A stretch of DNA of 64,000 bases. Source: Romanomermis culicivorax. Taxonomy: Eukaryota; Nematoda; Enoplea; Mermithida; Mermithidae. Under the pieces are notes generated by a model. The model saw nothing but the letters and a program-made list of their open reading frames with translations. It was not told the origin of the DNA and did not search any database. Within the stretch, counting starts at the first letter, position 1; each line of letters begins with the position of its first letter. The stretch covers positions 1,860,001 to 1,924,000 of the forward strand of contig CAWUHX010000010.1 of assembly GCA_963922205.1 (NCBI GenBank), given 5' to 3'. This document shows, one piece after another, positions 22,901 through 33,080 of this stretch. A program made the position numbers and the translations under genes.

Positions 22901-24564
22901 TGGTTACCCTTTAATTTGAAGCCAGAGCAAGAAAATACTATTTGTCATCTATTTTCTATGAAAACCGTCCCCTGCTTTTGAGAAAATATTATTTGCTCTT
23001 TAGCGCATCAAGTTTATCATCATAAGCAAAAAAAACTAACGAAAGAATTTTTGCATGCACGGATATTATTGTACTTAATTAATGAGTCTTCTTTAAGAGT
23101 TATGACTTAATAAGAAACAGGTCACGTTTCTCATCGAAATCCAAAATGTGTCTTTTTCCCTGCAAGGTCGATAAATATGTAGCAACATTTGCGTTTCCAT
23201 TTTAATAACATTTCTTCAAAATTTACGTTTCTAAAATTGCGTCATTTTGGCATAAATTTGTATTTACTCTTAAAAGTTAAAACTCGAAATAAAATAACAT
23301 TTAACGAAGGTATAACGCTCGATGATTCTTTATTATTGTTCAACTAGCTAGAAATATTTTTTCCGATCTTTTAGCTGGCCATAATTTGACAATACAAATC
23401 GAAGCCTTACAAGATAAACTGATAAATGATCGACTTAGAATCGTCAACATATCGAACGATGAACAATCTTTCATGTTAACTTTGACTGCGAAAGTTCTTG
23501 GTAAGTTTACTAACTTGATGTTCAAGTGGTTTAGCAATATTTTCAAGAATAATATGTATTTTAACACTAGCTTTGACAATCGATTTTTGAAATTATATGA
23601 GAATCACGAATCAAATCACACATAATTTTGGGTTTAGAAAATTTTTTTACTAAATTTTCAAAATTGAACCATGATTCTATATGATTTTAAATTGAAGTCT
23701 GACTATTGGAAATGCGTAGAGTTCAAAGAATTCTTAGAATTTTTTATCTTCTATTATTTTTTTACAACTTTCAGTTTTCAACTTTTCTTTTCTTATGTTG
23801 AAAAGTGGTTTTGTTGTCTAGCTAGTGCTTAATTTCAATAGACAACTTGATAGGTATCTGCTTCTGTTCCGTCGTATGTGTGTATGTATGTAATAGTTGA
23901 TTATATTTTTTAGCTTGACATCAATGGTCTCTTGCTATATCAACTATGGATTTCATTACCTGATCTAACTTTCCCGTAACAGGGCCAATTGGCTGGATAC
24001 TTGGATTACTTTCTTGGTGTGGTTCATTTTTTGGGTATTATAGCATCTGCTATCAGACCAATGGCGTCAAAAGTAATTTTAAAAAACTCCAGCTTTGAAC
24101 TACCATTTCCTTCTCCTTCATTTTTTCCGTTATTTGAAAAATTCTTCGACAGACAGAATTCTTTTTTACATCTCAAAACTCGAACAATTTTCAGCTTTCT
24201 AATTTATATGCTGATTTTCCTGTAACAATATTTCTCCAAGTGACCTAAATCTTGCATGTTAATAGCTTGGGGAACTTTCTCGATAAGGATAGAAAAAAAT
24301 TACGATCCGGAAAGAAAATTGACGGATTTTCATGAATTACTGAGGCATCATGACGGCTCTGAAGTGGAAATTCAATTCCTTTTCTGCTCAGGTAAAGGTC
24401 AGGGAACGCCGCTATTAAAACACGGAATAAAATGTATTGGAGTCGAAGACGGCGATAGCGACGCCGAACCGGCGGTGGCCGGCACGCGCCGACGTAAAAG
24501 TTCTACTCGATCCAATTCGAAACATTGTGCAGTGCACAGCACTCATGAACGTGGTGATTCTTGA
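10862..24564 (+). CDS. ADISSP: ADISSP (C20orf27/UPF0687) homologue, five exons, 204 aa
   Basis: Exons 10862-10938, 16746-16872, 22401-22512, 23375-23500 and 24392-24564 join in phase (77+127+112+126+173 = 615 nt) to a 204-residue protein; every junction is GT..AG. Residues 33-68 contain GRVHF and end in HLGFLQ, matching the HVHF...VGFLK block of human C20orf27. Exon 3 gives YEVSLTIP (human YEITFTLP). Exons 4-5 give MLTLTAKVLGKGQGTPLLKH followed by GIKCIGVE (human VTVQARVMDRHHGTPMLLDG, VKCVGAE). The human protein is about 174 aa and is named adipose-secreted signalling protein; no catalytic motif is known to me and none is visible. I see no signal peptide. The C-terminal tail (about 170-204) is Arg/Ser-rich (RRRKSS) and looks lineage-specific. 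The family call rests on block-by-block similarity and phase agreement; function in this animal is unknown. Confidence 0.85.
12160..12345. repeat. repeat shared with 62160-62275
   Basis: TTAAAAAAGGCAAAGGT, then CCAATTTTACAGTAAATTAA and GTGAAAAAATGTG, present at both sites in the same order. Confidence 0.6.
13290..13470. repeat. GGGGAGGGGTATGAGGGGG repeat
   Basis: Runs from the ACCCGATGGGGAGGGG word through TTGATCACTAGTTGCCTAAT to GGAAAATCTGACTTTGGGGA. Another copy occupies 13610-13755 plus 15458-15490 (split by the pogo element); related copies at 21645-21790 and 38510-38890. Confidence 0.7.
14213..14770 (+). pseudogene. pogo/Jerky-type transposase, truncated
   Basis: 185 codons. N-terminal HTH_psq (ESALQAIRDGMSIRKASQAF then PHTTLNRKIKG), a CENP-B-type HTH (SKKDLRHFVKDYLDRKG, NDWCLNFLNHH), then the first catalytic block HDETNLSDDP of the DDE_1 domain. 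It stops right after DDP where an internal deletion joins distant parts; the second and third acidic residues are gone. Not expected to be active. Confidence 0.88.
14812..14993 (+). pseudogene. possible C-terminal remnant of the same transposase
   Basis: Open frame with FLHPNGPKTKFQWPNHDDLL to the TAA at 14991. It lies inside the element after the deletion point. I do not recognise it independently. Confidence 0.35.
15900..16260 (+). mobile_element. decayed CATACATGTAA-type MITE
   Basis: Retains GGTCATATGGCTAGGCATATGG-like words, AAAAATACTGAGAA, a TTCGCGCTAT remnant and the CCCACTCGCAAAAA end region; neither terminus is intact. Confidence 0.45.
16746..16872 (+). CDS. ADISSP: ADISSP exon 2
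   Basis: Acceptor CTAG|TTCC, donor ACAG|GTGAGT, phase 2 in and phase 0 out. Encodes the first beta-rich block (VHFPDSQITPEHAGEIVVAF, then GEAHLGFLQ). Confidence 0.82.
17510..17890 (+). mobile_element. decayed CATACATGTAA-type MITE
   Basis: Keeps the AACGAAAAACTTTCGAAGATGTCAATTTTTCGACG-type order (TCAATTTTTCGACGTTCCGC) and ends GGAGCTCTGCTACATATATGG. In intron 2 of the ADISSP gene. Confidence 0.4.
18637..19931. mobile_element. hAT-like element nested in the MITE
   Basis: Ends CAGGATTTTTTCC and GAAAAAAAACCTG are inverted; flanks GAACAAAG and CAACAAAC share AACAAA. It is itself split by 18705-19816. Confidence 0.6.
18705..19816. mobile_element. hAT element, 1112 bp, exact 8-bp target duplication
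   Basis: Ends CAGGCTTTTTTT / AAAAAAACCTG, flanked by CACCACCA at 18697-18704 and 19817-19824. Inside each end lies an inverted block containing TTTAGGCCTAGGAGTCATTTGGCTCC-like sequence. A related copy begins at 61383. Interior has no transposase. Confidence 0.85.
21265..21645 (-). mobile_element. CATACATGTAA MITE, decayed
   Basis: AGTCTGGGGGGGTCAAGCGAC start, CAAAAATTTACATTTTTCAG middle and CCCCCTATTACATGTATG end at 21645. Followed directly by a copy of the 13290 repeat. Confidence 0.65.
21880..22255 (+). mobile_element. CATACATGTAA-type MITE, decayed
   Basis: AGAAATCGTCAGCC, CCATATGGTGACCC, TTTTCGGTCGAAAAATTACTG and GGAGTTCCGTTATG in family order. Lies just upstream of ADISSP exon 3. Confidence 0.5.
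22401..22512 (+). CDS. ADISSP: ADISSP exon 3
   Basis: Acceptor TTGTAG|GAGAGC, donor AAAG|GTATAT. Encodes ESKKYEVSLTIPVLVGDKIR and continues to THPTK; phase 0 in, phase 1 out. The other strand is also open here, but only this strand has splice sites on both sides and the family match. Confidence 0.82.
23375..23500 (+). CDS. ADISSP: ADISSP exon 4
   Basis: Acceptor TTTTAG|CTGGCC, donor CTTG|GTAAGT; takes two bases, leaves one. Encodes GHNLTIQIEALQDKLINDRL through TLTAKVL, the second beta-rich half of the domain. Confidence 0.82.
24392..24564 (+). CDS. ADISSP: ADISSP exon 5 (stop codon)
   Basis: Acceptor after a pyrimidine tract (TTTTCTGCTCAG|GTAAAG). Opens GKGQGTPLLKHGIKCIGVED, the most conserved block of the family, then an Asp/Glu stretch and a basic Ser-rich tail ending ERGDS at TGA 24562-24564. 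The reading frame is also open upstream of the acceptor (from 24256), which is intron read-through. Confidence 0.85.
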
Positions 24565-24750
24565 GAGTTTTTTCTGATTATGCATACTTGTTGAAGGACG
24601 TGCAGTATACGCTTCGCGCGTTTATGCGCGCCAATAATGTTTATGATCGTTCCTCTTTTTCGGAATCGGAAACTATCATGTGTGAATGGTTTTCATGGAA
24701 AAAACTATTTATTTTGACTTTTTTGACCCCAAAAACTTTTTGATCTTGTT

Positions 24751-24756
24751 AATAAA
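24751..24756 (+). promoter_or_regulatory. candidate poly(A) signal for the ADISSP gene
   Basis: AATAAA lies about 190 bases after the ADISSP stop codon and is followed by a T-rich stretch. Positional inference only. Confidence 0.4.
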
Positions 24757-26575
24757 CAGTCTTTACTGGGCGTGACAGTATTTCAAAAGTTGCAGTAATC
24801 CATCAATTTTTTTGCTTAATAATATTGATAGAAAGTTACTGAAATGTTATTACTGTTATGAAAAAATTAAAATGTCATCTTAATGTTCAAGGCCGCAGAT
24901 CAAAGATGACTTGATTGAGGCGTGCTATGTCTACGCATTTTTTCTGCCAATATTTCATTACTGTTGTGTATTGTTATATTAGTTTTGCCTGATATTATCA
25001 CCATCTTCATGTCGATAAGTTTATATATTAAAATTAAATACTATCTAAAACTTATTTTTATATTTGCATTTTGATCACCACCTTATTCATGTTCAATAGT
25101 CTGTTTTTATTGAAATGCTTCTGCATAATAGAGCAATACACAGTCATATTTTACGTCAGTTACGCCATATATGATTCAAAATTTGGAGCATTCCCAACCA
25201 AGCTTTTGCAATTTTTGAATAAAAAATTCTATCGCAAGAGCTTTGTGTAAACAATGTCAACGATAGTGCTAGATTTGTGAATATTTTTCAAAAACAAACT
25301 AGAGAGTTTGGCCCTAGACAAACTGTGTGTATACCTCTGTCGACCCAATGTAGAATTCGGGGTGTCCCGTAAGGGCGAAGCTCAAAAGAGCGAATATCCT
25401 CAGAAGTGCTTTTTTGAATAAACAAATTTAGTTAAAGGTGTACAGGGTGTTCAAAAAAGAAAATTTTAGACAACTCTTCAACTATGCCAGTATTATGGAT
25501 GCGGTTTGCTGTGCATGTCAGAAAATCCACATATACGGACCGAATCGTGTAAGGGATAGTGTTACGTGAATATCCAAATTTGAAACATCAATTTGTTGGT
25601 ATCAAAATATTAATATCAAAAATGGTTATGATTATGAATATCTTACTGCCTGAATATTAAAAATCACTGTTTGATACGTTTATATCACACTGATTTTCTC
25701 AAATCCATTATGATGTAATATTCATTTTTCATGTCCTTATTCGTCACTACTTGCAAATAGCGATAGAAAAACCATATTTTTGCAATTGTGATATCCTTTC
25801 GGTCAATTTCTTAACATGCCTGTAAAACCTGGCTGAGCTGGATGAAACTCACTTTTTTAAGTTCTTCGAAACTTCTGTTTATTTTTGTTCTGCATTTTTG
25901 AATTGACAATTTATATTTCTTTTTGTGTTTTTTGTTCTGTTTTCTAAAGTTATTCCATTTTCTATTTCGTTTCATTGTTTTCTTCTAATCACATTTCTTT
26001 TCTTATTCATTTTTTATTTTCTTGTTCTTGTCTTTTTGCACTCGATGGGTTTGAATCTTCATTAAAAATTTTACTTCATCATCATATAACATGACACATT
26101 TCACGTTTTTTTGAGCTTCGTTGTTTCGCTCTTTGGGTGAGACCCATAATTCTGGCGCAGCTCCAGCAGATTTCACTCCGTCACATTATCGAGTTCATCG
26201 GACCTTATAAAGCTCTGAATTTTTGCAATACGTGGAATTTTCGAGTATTGATCGAAAACTTATTGACATAGTATCCTCTTCCATAGTGTATACCTCACCA
26301 GCAGATTTTGGCTTGCACATGTGCCAAACTTCTAACTTGACGAATGAAGTTTAGTCGTGGCGTACAAGGTGAATTGTGGAAGAAGAAAAATTTAGAAGTT
26401 CGGATTCCACGGTATTAGATAACTCGGACTAGAAATACTCGTTGTGTTACACATTCAGAAACCCTTTCTGACTGTACAAAGGAACGAGATTACAACCTTT
26501 TCAATGTTCCAAAACAAAAATAAAGCTCACAACATAGTCACACGGTTAACAAATTTAAAAATCACAATAGCAAAC
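24757..26575. other. intergenic space between ADISSP and EMRE
   Basis: The two genes converge here. AT-rich with T-rich tracts near 25900-26040; no gene or intact repeat recognised. Confidence 0.5.
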
Positions 26576-26903
26576 TCAGTCGTCATCGTCGTCCATTTGG
26601 GGATTGAAAATGTTACTTTCGCTTAGAACGGCCGCACCAGTTTTGGCTAACAGAGCGCCCGTAAAAACGCCTAAACTAATAACGATAAGTGCTTTTAGAA
26701 GCCCGAACCGGACCCTGGTCGGTGGCTTTAGCCCAACCGAAGGGAACTCGACTGTGGTGGACGGCGCTGATTTAATGAAAGTTCGTTTGAATATCGAATC
26801 CATCGAGTCACTGCCGCCCGGATTACATCTATGGCCGACGGATCGTATGAGACTATCGTTCAAACTTTGGACGTTGGAGAACCGATGATTAATTCTGCAA
26901 CCT
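26576..26903 (-). CDS. SMDT1: EMRE exon with transmembrane helix and acidic tail
   Basis: Acceptor GGCGCAG|AGG on the minus strand at 26904/26903; stop at 26578-26576. Holds the presequence remainder, the helix (residues about 97-117) and the terminal Asp run. The plus strand is open across the same bases (26604-26888) as a shadow. Confidence 0.88.
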
Positions 26904-27102
26904 CTGCGCCAAATCAAAAAATAAAATCCAAGGTTGACAAATTACAAAGTGAAATTGTTTAAAAAGTGCAATGAAGGAGTACATTTTATGTGAAGCTTCA
27001 AAAGGCCTACCGTATGTAGCGTAATGTGGTCGAAATCGTAGTTATCAGAAAGTTGCATATAATTCCCAGGATAATGAAACGAAGCCGAAAAATGTCCCAC
27101 AT
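26576..27102 (-). CDS. SMDT1: EMRE, essential MCU regulator of the mitochondrial calcium uniporter
   Basis: Single-pass inner-membrane subunit that connects MCU to MICU1/2 in animals. Proposed exons on the minus strand are 27102-27011 and 26903-26576 (92+328 = 420 nt, 139 aa), with a 107-bp intron. Near residues 90-124 the sequence reads KPPTRVRFGLLKALIVISLG then VFTGALLAK, aligning with human EMRE (KPVKMSFGLL...VGTLISKNFAALL). The protein ends SNIFNPQM plus five Asp (human HDIFVPE plus Asp run), the hallmark acidic tail that binds MICU1. The N-terminus is Arg/Ser-rich, fitting a mitochondrial presequence. The family call is strong. The start is not: exon 1 is inferred from an open frame and splice signals. 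An alternative is the ATG at 26803-26801 (MDSIFKRTFIKSAP...), which would give about 75 aa. Confidence 0.88.
27011..27102 (-). CDS. SMDT1: EMRE proposed first coding exon
   Basis: ATG at 27102 opens MWDIFRLRFIILGIICNFLI and the exon ends ATACG|GTAGGC with two bases over, matching the one base taken by the next exon. Basic and hydrophobic with one acidic residue, compatible with mitochondrial import. No homology supports it, since EMRE presequences diverge fast. Confidence 0.45.
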
Positions 27103-28358
27103 TTTGGAATTGAAGTATAATAAACACAAAAGTCATGTTCAACAAGCTTTTTCCGTAGGTGCTTTCAGTACAAATGAAAATTTTTAGAGGCATTTCAGGG
27201 ACCTAAATTTCAAGCCGCTAGGCGTCGAATTGTTAAAAACCAACTGATCTCTTACTTTCCAACGAGTAATTCATTATAATTAACTATACATGGCACTTTC
27301 CTATCAGATACTTCTAGACATACTTTTTTTGCGCTATAACAGCGAAAGCACTCAAATGCAAACGGAAATTTCGAGTAAAATTTGTGAGTCAAATACCGAA
27401 AAGATGCATTTAAGAAACCTAAAATGAAAAAAGTTCACGGCCCGTCGTTTCCAAAACAGGCATGGTTTTTTAACCTTGATATTTTTATCAAACCTTTCGG
27501 ATCTTCCAAGCTACTGTTTTCCGGTGGAACTTTTAATTTGGCAACTTCAAAAACATCAGTATACACGATGGAACCTTATAGTCTATTTAGCTGTCGAATT
27601 TGATAAACAACAAACATGCATTTGAACTGTTCCTAGAAGTTCATAAGAACGAAACCAAGTTTGAAGAAGTTGAGCTAATGAGTCTTCTTAGGCCATCGGA
27701 TATACTCAATTTTATAATAGACGATATCAGAAAGATCAACGTTTTGCTTGAACTTTTCAATCCAAGTTCATATATAGAGAAACATCACTCTATTCACCTG
27801 TAGTATGAGACAAGGTGAGTTCGACTTTTGTCTTTCAAGCGAGCTTGCAATCCATTTTGAACATGCTTGACTATAATTTTGTGTATTATGGACTAATTAA
27901 CTCAAGGGGAATCTTACCTTGTTCGATTGTTGTAACGATTTAACAAGGCATTACTTGCTTTGCCTTTGTTCTGTTTTTCAAACTCAGGAGTAAGCAAAAT
28001 AATGCCATGCAGTCTAAATTTGAGACGATGCTGAATCGTAAATTTATTGGATTCTGTACTTACCTGAAATCGATAGAATTAATTTTCACCTTGTTATAAG
28101 GTTTAAACCTGAAATTTGAACTGTTCTCCTTTATACACACATTCAAAAATAATGTGTAGGTACAAAGGATTTTGAGCTGGTCAGTTGTACATACTTGTTG
28201 TGCAAATGAGAGTAGTACAAAAACAGAGCGTCTTCTCTAAAAACCATACTTGTAGATAGAGGGACTGAGGGGTAAGCGTCCCCTCAAAATTTGCAATCGT
28301 TAAAAAGAAATCATATATTATATTGGTTTGTTTTCTTCTCCTCAGATACCTGTAATTA

Positions 28359-29360
28359 CTGTTTTTTCCTCAAATCGGGTCTTTTGGGGAAAAAAATTTT
28401 GGGCAAGGTTCTCATTGAGGAAAAAATTTTGGGGAATTCAAAACCGACAAGATGCATTTTAGTAAACCTTAACAAGTCAAAATCTGGTCAAAATTTCATT
28501 TCATTTTAGTTTCATTTCAAACGTGGAAAGAGGTCAAATTTTTTTTCACATGTGGAAATTTTTTTGGCGAGAAGTTTTCGTTTAAAAATCCTATGAGTTA
28601 TTTAAGAAACACGTAAATATATGACTTATAATGAAACGCCTCATCCCAGTTATTTCCGACCGGCTTTGTCCCCAAACAGTGAGTGGGTCAAAATTTTCTC
28701 CATTTTCCAGAACTCTTTTTTCGCTTAAAAATGCGCATAGATGCTTTATTTAAGTTTTAAGAGCTTTATAAAGTATTCTGATGATCAATTTTTCGAACAT
28801 GCATCTAAAAAATTAGATTTGAATTTTGTGTTCATAAATCGTGATTTCTAGAAATTTAATCATTTGAAAAATTTCAAAATCAGTAATTTGTTCGTAATCT
28901 TCCATAAATTTACCGGAAAAGCTGAGTCAGAAGCATAGAAATTTTCCAAAAATACTTCCATGAAGCTCTTGAATTCAATTTACGTTAAGAAAGGAACAAA
29001 CGCTTCAAAAAGTTTACAAAATTTGACGTGTTGTTGATCTTTCTCAAAAAATGTAACACTTTTTTGCAAATTTTTTTAATTTTTTCCAAACTGAGGGGGA
29101 GGTTGGGTATATGGTTGGCCAAGTTGGGGGGCGGTCCCCCTCCCCCCAATTACAGGTATACAGACGTGCTGAAAGCCGCGCCTGAGCTTGGTAATAAATA
29201 ATAGTGATTATTAAAGTTATAACGAAAATTTTGAGATTTGGACCTTCCAAAATGCGCCAAAATACATCTTGTCTATATGAACACTCGACATTTTTTTCCA
29301 CATCTGTAGAAAAACCTTAAAATTTTTTTCCACATGATAGTGCAAATGTGAAAAAAACAG
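28359..29360. mobile_element. hAT-like MITE, about 1 kb
   Basis: Starts CTGTTTTTTCCTC and ends GTGAAAAAAACAG. Its interior (GATCAATTTTTCGAACATGC, GTGTTCATAAATCGTGATTT) is the inverted counterpart of 700-860. A fragment of a CATACCTG MITE (29085-29160) is inserted. Confidence 0.55.
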
Positions 29361-30064
29361 TTGTAAAAATTGGGCAAAAGGGCCTAACTTTTTATAGAAA
29401 TGTTTCGAAATTTTCGAATTTTTTGGGGGTCATTCGTGCGGAATTCAAGTTTTGATTGCTTGTCTAACTTTTGAATTCTGGTTGCCCATTTTCAGCTCAG
29501 TTCCGATTTCGAACTCAACTCTTGTGAACTAAGCATGAGGGACGAAGTGTTACCCCTCTTCTGATTGGCCGAAATTACCGCCCCCTGGCGCAGCTGCTGT
29601 ACCCTAAGCCTAAGGAAAACTTTAAAGGAAAAATTGATGAAAAATACGTAGGGAAAAACCGTCTGGGGGCGGTAATTTCGGTCAATCAGAAGAGGGCTAA
29701 CACTTCGTTCCTAAATCCTAATGCTTAGTCTCTTTAGATGGAGATGACGTCATGACAAATTATGAATTCCTGACATCTTACAGTAAGTGAGCTAGGCGCA
29801 CTTACATGTGATGAAATCAGAAGCACGTGATGGGCGAATATAAAATAGTCTGAAAATAATTCCATCTTAGGAGTTGGAATTCGCAATCAATCATGCGTTT
29901 GATGATCATCCTGATCTGACTCGTGGATTGATGAAGAGCAAGGTCATAGTGCACTATAAGTAATCGAGGATACGGTAATACTATCGCATGCGTCAATTTA
30001 TTTTTTAAAGGAATGTTTCCACATTAATTAAATTACCAAGGAGGCTCTCTGCGCAGGCCAAGTT

Positions 30065-30310
30065 CATACCCATAGTCAGAGGAATGGGGGAACACCCTCA
30101 ACTTAGTCGGACCCGATACTCAATCTACGAGAACCCCAACTCAAAAAAAATAGAAAAAGGTAGCTTTTTTGGCCCTTTTTGGAAAAATTTTCGGCTTTTT
30201 CCCAATTTTTTTCGATTTTTGGAACCCCCACGCAAAATTTGGGAATTTGGGTACCCTCACCCGACAAATTTGGGGTCTACCCCCCCTCTCAGTGGCCGAT
30301 TTTTCAACGT
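30065..30310. repeat. fragment of the CATACCTG MITE family
   Basis: ACTTAGTCGGACCCGATACTC, then TTTGGAAAAATTTTCGGC and GGGTCTACCCCCCCTC in the order of the 1148 copy; ends not intact. Confidence 0.5.
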
Positions 30311-30656
30311 GATCGTGTAAGCTACAGAGGTAGGCAACGTAGGCGGTCTTACAGACCACGTCGTGCATACGCAAAGACTAAGGTAGTAACTGATATTAGT
30401 GTAAAGACGACCATCTGCTCCAAAGTGACGAACATTTACTGTCATTGACCCACTTAATTCTTAAGCTTAGGCCTAGGGCGGAGCGAAGCGGAGCCACGGC
30501 GGAGGGCATCTTCAAAGTGAATTCCATTCGGACAGCTGTGCATAGACCGAAGTGTATATGGACGGGTGCTTTTTTTCTGCTTTTGCTGGTTTACACATCC
30601 AAGTTTACTCTTTGATACTTGGTGTCAAAAATATTTTTTGGGGTAGGTGAAAGGGG

Positions 30657-31540
30657 CATACCTGTAATTGGCGAGGGGCGGGCTTGGGGGGGGGACCTCC
30701 CAATTTGGCCAACCTTACATAACCTGTAAGAGGTCCGACCAGTGGGGAGGGGGGTCGAAAAAAGTCGAAATTTTTCTTAGAAAAGTAAAAAAAGGCACTT
30801 TTCTGCCAATTTTTTCCAAACTCGGGGAGGGGGTTGGGTATATGGTTGGCCAAGTTGAGGGGGGACCCCCACCCCCAACTTGGTCGAACCCTATACCCAA
30901 ATGTCGGGACCCCCACCCCCAACCTGCTCAACCCTATACCCAACCCCCACCCAAACTCGAAAAAAAATATATAACTCTAACGCTTTAAAACATGATTTTT
31001 GATCCCAATGATATCATTCATTCGAACAATATGCCTTTTTTTGGTCTAAATTGAGTCGTTTTTTAAAGCTCAATTCGCACGTGCTTTTGTCACGTCCATG
31101 AGCTTTTCTGTATTAGTCGCATTTACTCTTGTATTTATTCGCATTTAATAAATTTCTTTCTTTTTTTCTATCAAAAAATTAAGAAAAAACTGGCTTTTTT
31201 GGCCTTTTTTGAAATTTTTTCGACTTTTTTGGGGGTGATTTAACCCCCCTCCCCAAAACTTTGGAAATGTTGTGACCCCCCAAACCCAAAATTTTGGGTT
31301 TACCCTCCCCCCCTTCCCCCCGACTGGTCGGAGCTCTTACAGGTATGCCCCCAATTACAGGTATGCAGCCATATACCCAACCCCCCCCCCCCAGTTTGGA
31401 AAAGATTAGAAAAAATTGGTTAAAAAAGTGTATGTTTTTGGCCTTTTTGGGAAAAATTTCGACTTTTTCGACCCCCTCCCCCAAAAATTCGGATTTACCC
31501 CACCCCCCCCCCCCAACTTGTCGGACCTCTTACTGGTATG
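30657..31540. mobile_element. composite CATACCTGTAA MITE
   Basis: Starts CATACCTGTAATTGG, ends TTACTGGTATG; flanks GAAAGGGG (30649-30656) and GAAAGGGT (31541-31548). Internal TTACAGGTATG ends at about 31340 and 31365 show that more than one copy is joined. Very rich in C and G runs. Confidence 0.65.
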
Positions 31541-31973
31541 GAAAGGGTGGATGGAGGGGCTAGGTTTGCACGCGTTCCTTACACGTTGAAGAACTAGCTA
31601 GCGTACACTGCCTATACATAGACGCTGTATATACCTTACACGTTAAGAAATTTAAAAAAAATTCGATAGGCCATAAAGTGTTACGAAAATTTGGTTGCAC
31701 AGAGAAATTTTTGGTTGCTAACTCTTAAATTGGTAAGTTCGCTGAATGTTATCATAAAAACTATTGAAAACTAGTTTTCTTGTACTTCATTCAATTCACG
31801 TCAGTTTTAGAATTTTGAAGCCCATATTCCGGTTCATAGGGGTCCGACCAGTTGGGGAGGGTAACCCCGAAATTTTGGGGGGGGGTCGAAAAAAGACGAA
31901 AATTTTCCCAAAAAATGCCATTTTTTCTAATTTTTCTAAATTTGTGGGGAGCTGTTTATAGGATTGGCCCAGT

Positions 31974-32140
31974 GTTTTTTTTTGCTGAAAACTTTTTGCC
32001 TCATTTGAGGAAAAACTCCAAGACTTTTTTACTCATTAGTTTCCTTGCTTAAAAATCGCTCAAAATCATTTCTGATGTGTTTTTTGAACGTTTCTCATTA
32101 ACTTGAATCTTATTCCGCCAAAAAACCGTCATTTTTTGCA
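31974..32140. repeat. 5' end of a hAT-like MITE, truncated
   Basis: CAGTGTTTTTTTTTGCTGAAAA then CCTCATTTGAGG palindrome and CTTAAAAATCGCTC; the other end is lost where the MITE at 32155 begins. Confidence 0.45.
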
Positions 32141-32154
32141 AAAAGTTTCGAGAT

Positions 32155-32560
32155 ATGACAAGGTCTGGCGGGGTTGGGCGAATTTTTTGGGGCCGGGGCT
32201 CACCAAAATTTTGGGGGAGGGGTCTTTCAAGGAAAAAAACTCGTTTTTTCACGAAAAAAGTGTGAAAAATAGTTCAAAAAAATAATTTTTTTCTAAAAAG
32301 ACCGAAAAAAATGTATTTATGGTGCGAAACGCCAGGAAAATTAACATTTTTTACCATTTTTGTTCAAAAGTTGACATTTTCTATCAAAAAATTGACATTT
32401 TTCAGTATTTTTCCGACCAGAAGTATGGGGGTCCCTACGGCTACCATATGGCTATTTGGATTGGATTGGAAAATTCCCGGGGGGCTAGCCATATGGTCCA
32501 AGATTTTTTTTTTGGGGGGGGGGGGTTCCCATAGCACTCCCCCCCCCAATTACATGTATG
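32155..32560 (-). mobile_element. CATACATGTAA MITE
   Basis: GGTCTGGCGGGGTTGGGCG start, GGTGCGAAACGCC hairpin relic at about 32321, ATTGACATTTTTCAGTATTT, CTAGCCATATGG and the CCCCCCAATTACATGTATG end at 32560. Confidence 0.75.
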
Positions 32561-32640
32561 CCCGGATCCGGATCCGCGTTATCCGGAACTTTTCAGCCTC
32601 CGGATCCGGAAGAAGCATTCTCAATTACCCGGATCCGGAT
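32561..32640. repeat. cluster of ATCCGGATCCGG words
   Basis: Four CCGGATCCGG-type palindromes in 80 bp immediately after a MITE end. Similar clusters at 11125-11170, 12650-12700, 13040-13110, 35165-35285 and a single one near 46310. Confidence 0.5.
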
Positions 32641-33080
32641 GAACCCCAAATGCAGTTTGGACATACAAGTGATACTAATTAAGTGGAAGCGTACTCTCTG
32701 ACTATAAGTATATTTTGGCACTAAGGTAACGTTACAAGGTAAAGTAACAAACATTTATTTGATAGTTGTTCAACAGTTTCAACCACGGTTTTTTGTGCCT
32801 CGAGCCTACTTTTGGAGCTTGTGCACAACTTTTTATGACGTTTTGTGCAGTAGTACAGAAGTCGATTTTCATATCATACAGGTTTTCAGTGCGGTTCGTA
32901 CGCTGTTATTTTAGCCGATTCTTCTACAACTTGAAATGTCTCACTTAATTGTTTAGTCTATGATTTTTGATATTTTAATCTATGATCTTCATCTTGGTAT
33001 TTGACCAAAATCAAAATTTGAAGAATCTAAATTTTTGATTGCTAGTTTGATTTTTGGGTTGCACTTGAATGCTGTCAATA

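Noticed and set aside
23989-24225. ORF AGYLDYFLGVVHFLGIIASA in ADISSP intron 4
   Set aside because: Looks membrane-like, but exon 4 and exon 5 are directly phase-compatible and the family has no such insert.
24256-24391. Reading frame upstream of ADISSP exon 5 (AWGTFSIRIEKNYDPER...)
   Set aside because: Open by chance; exon 4 joins in phase to the acceptor at 24391/24392 and the family match begins there.
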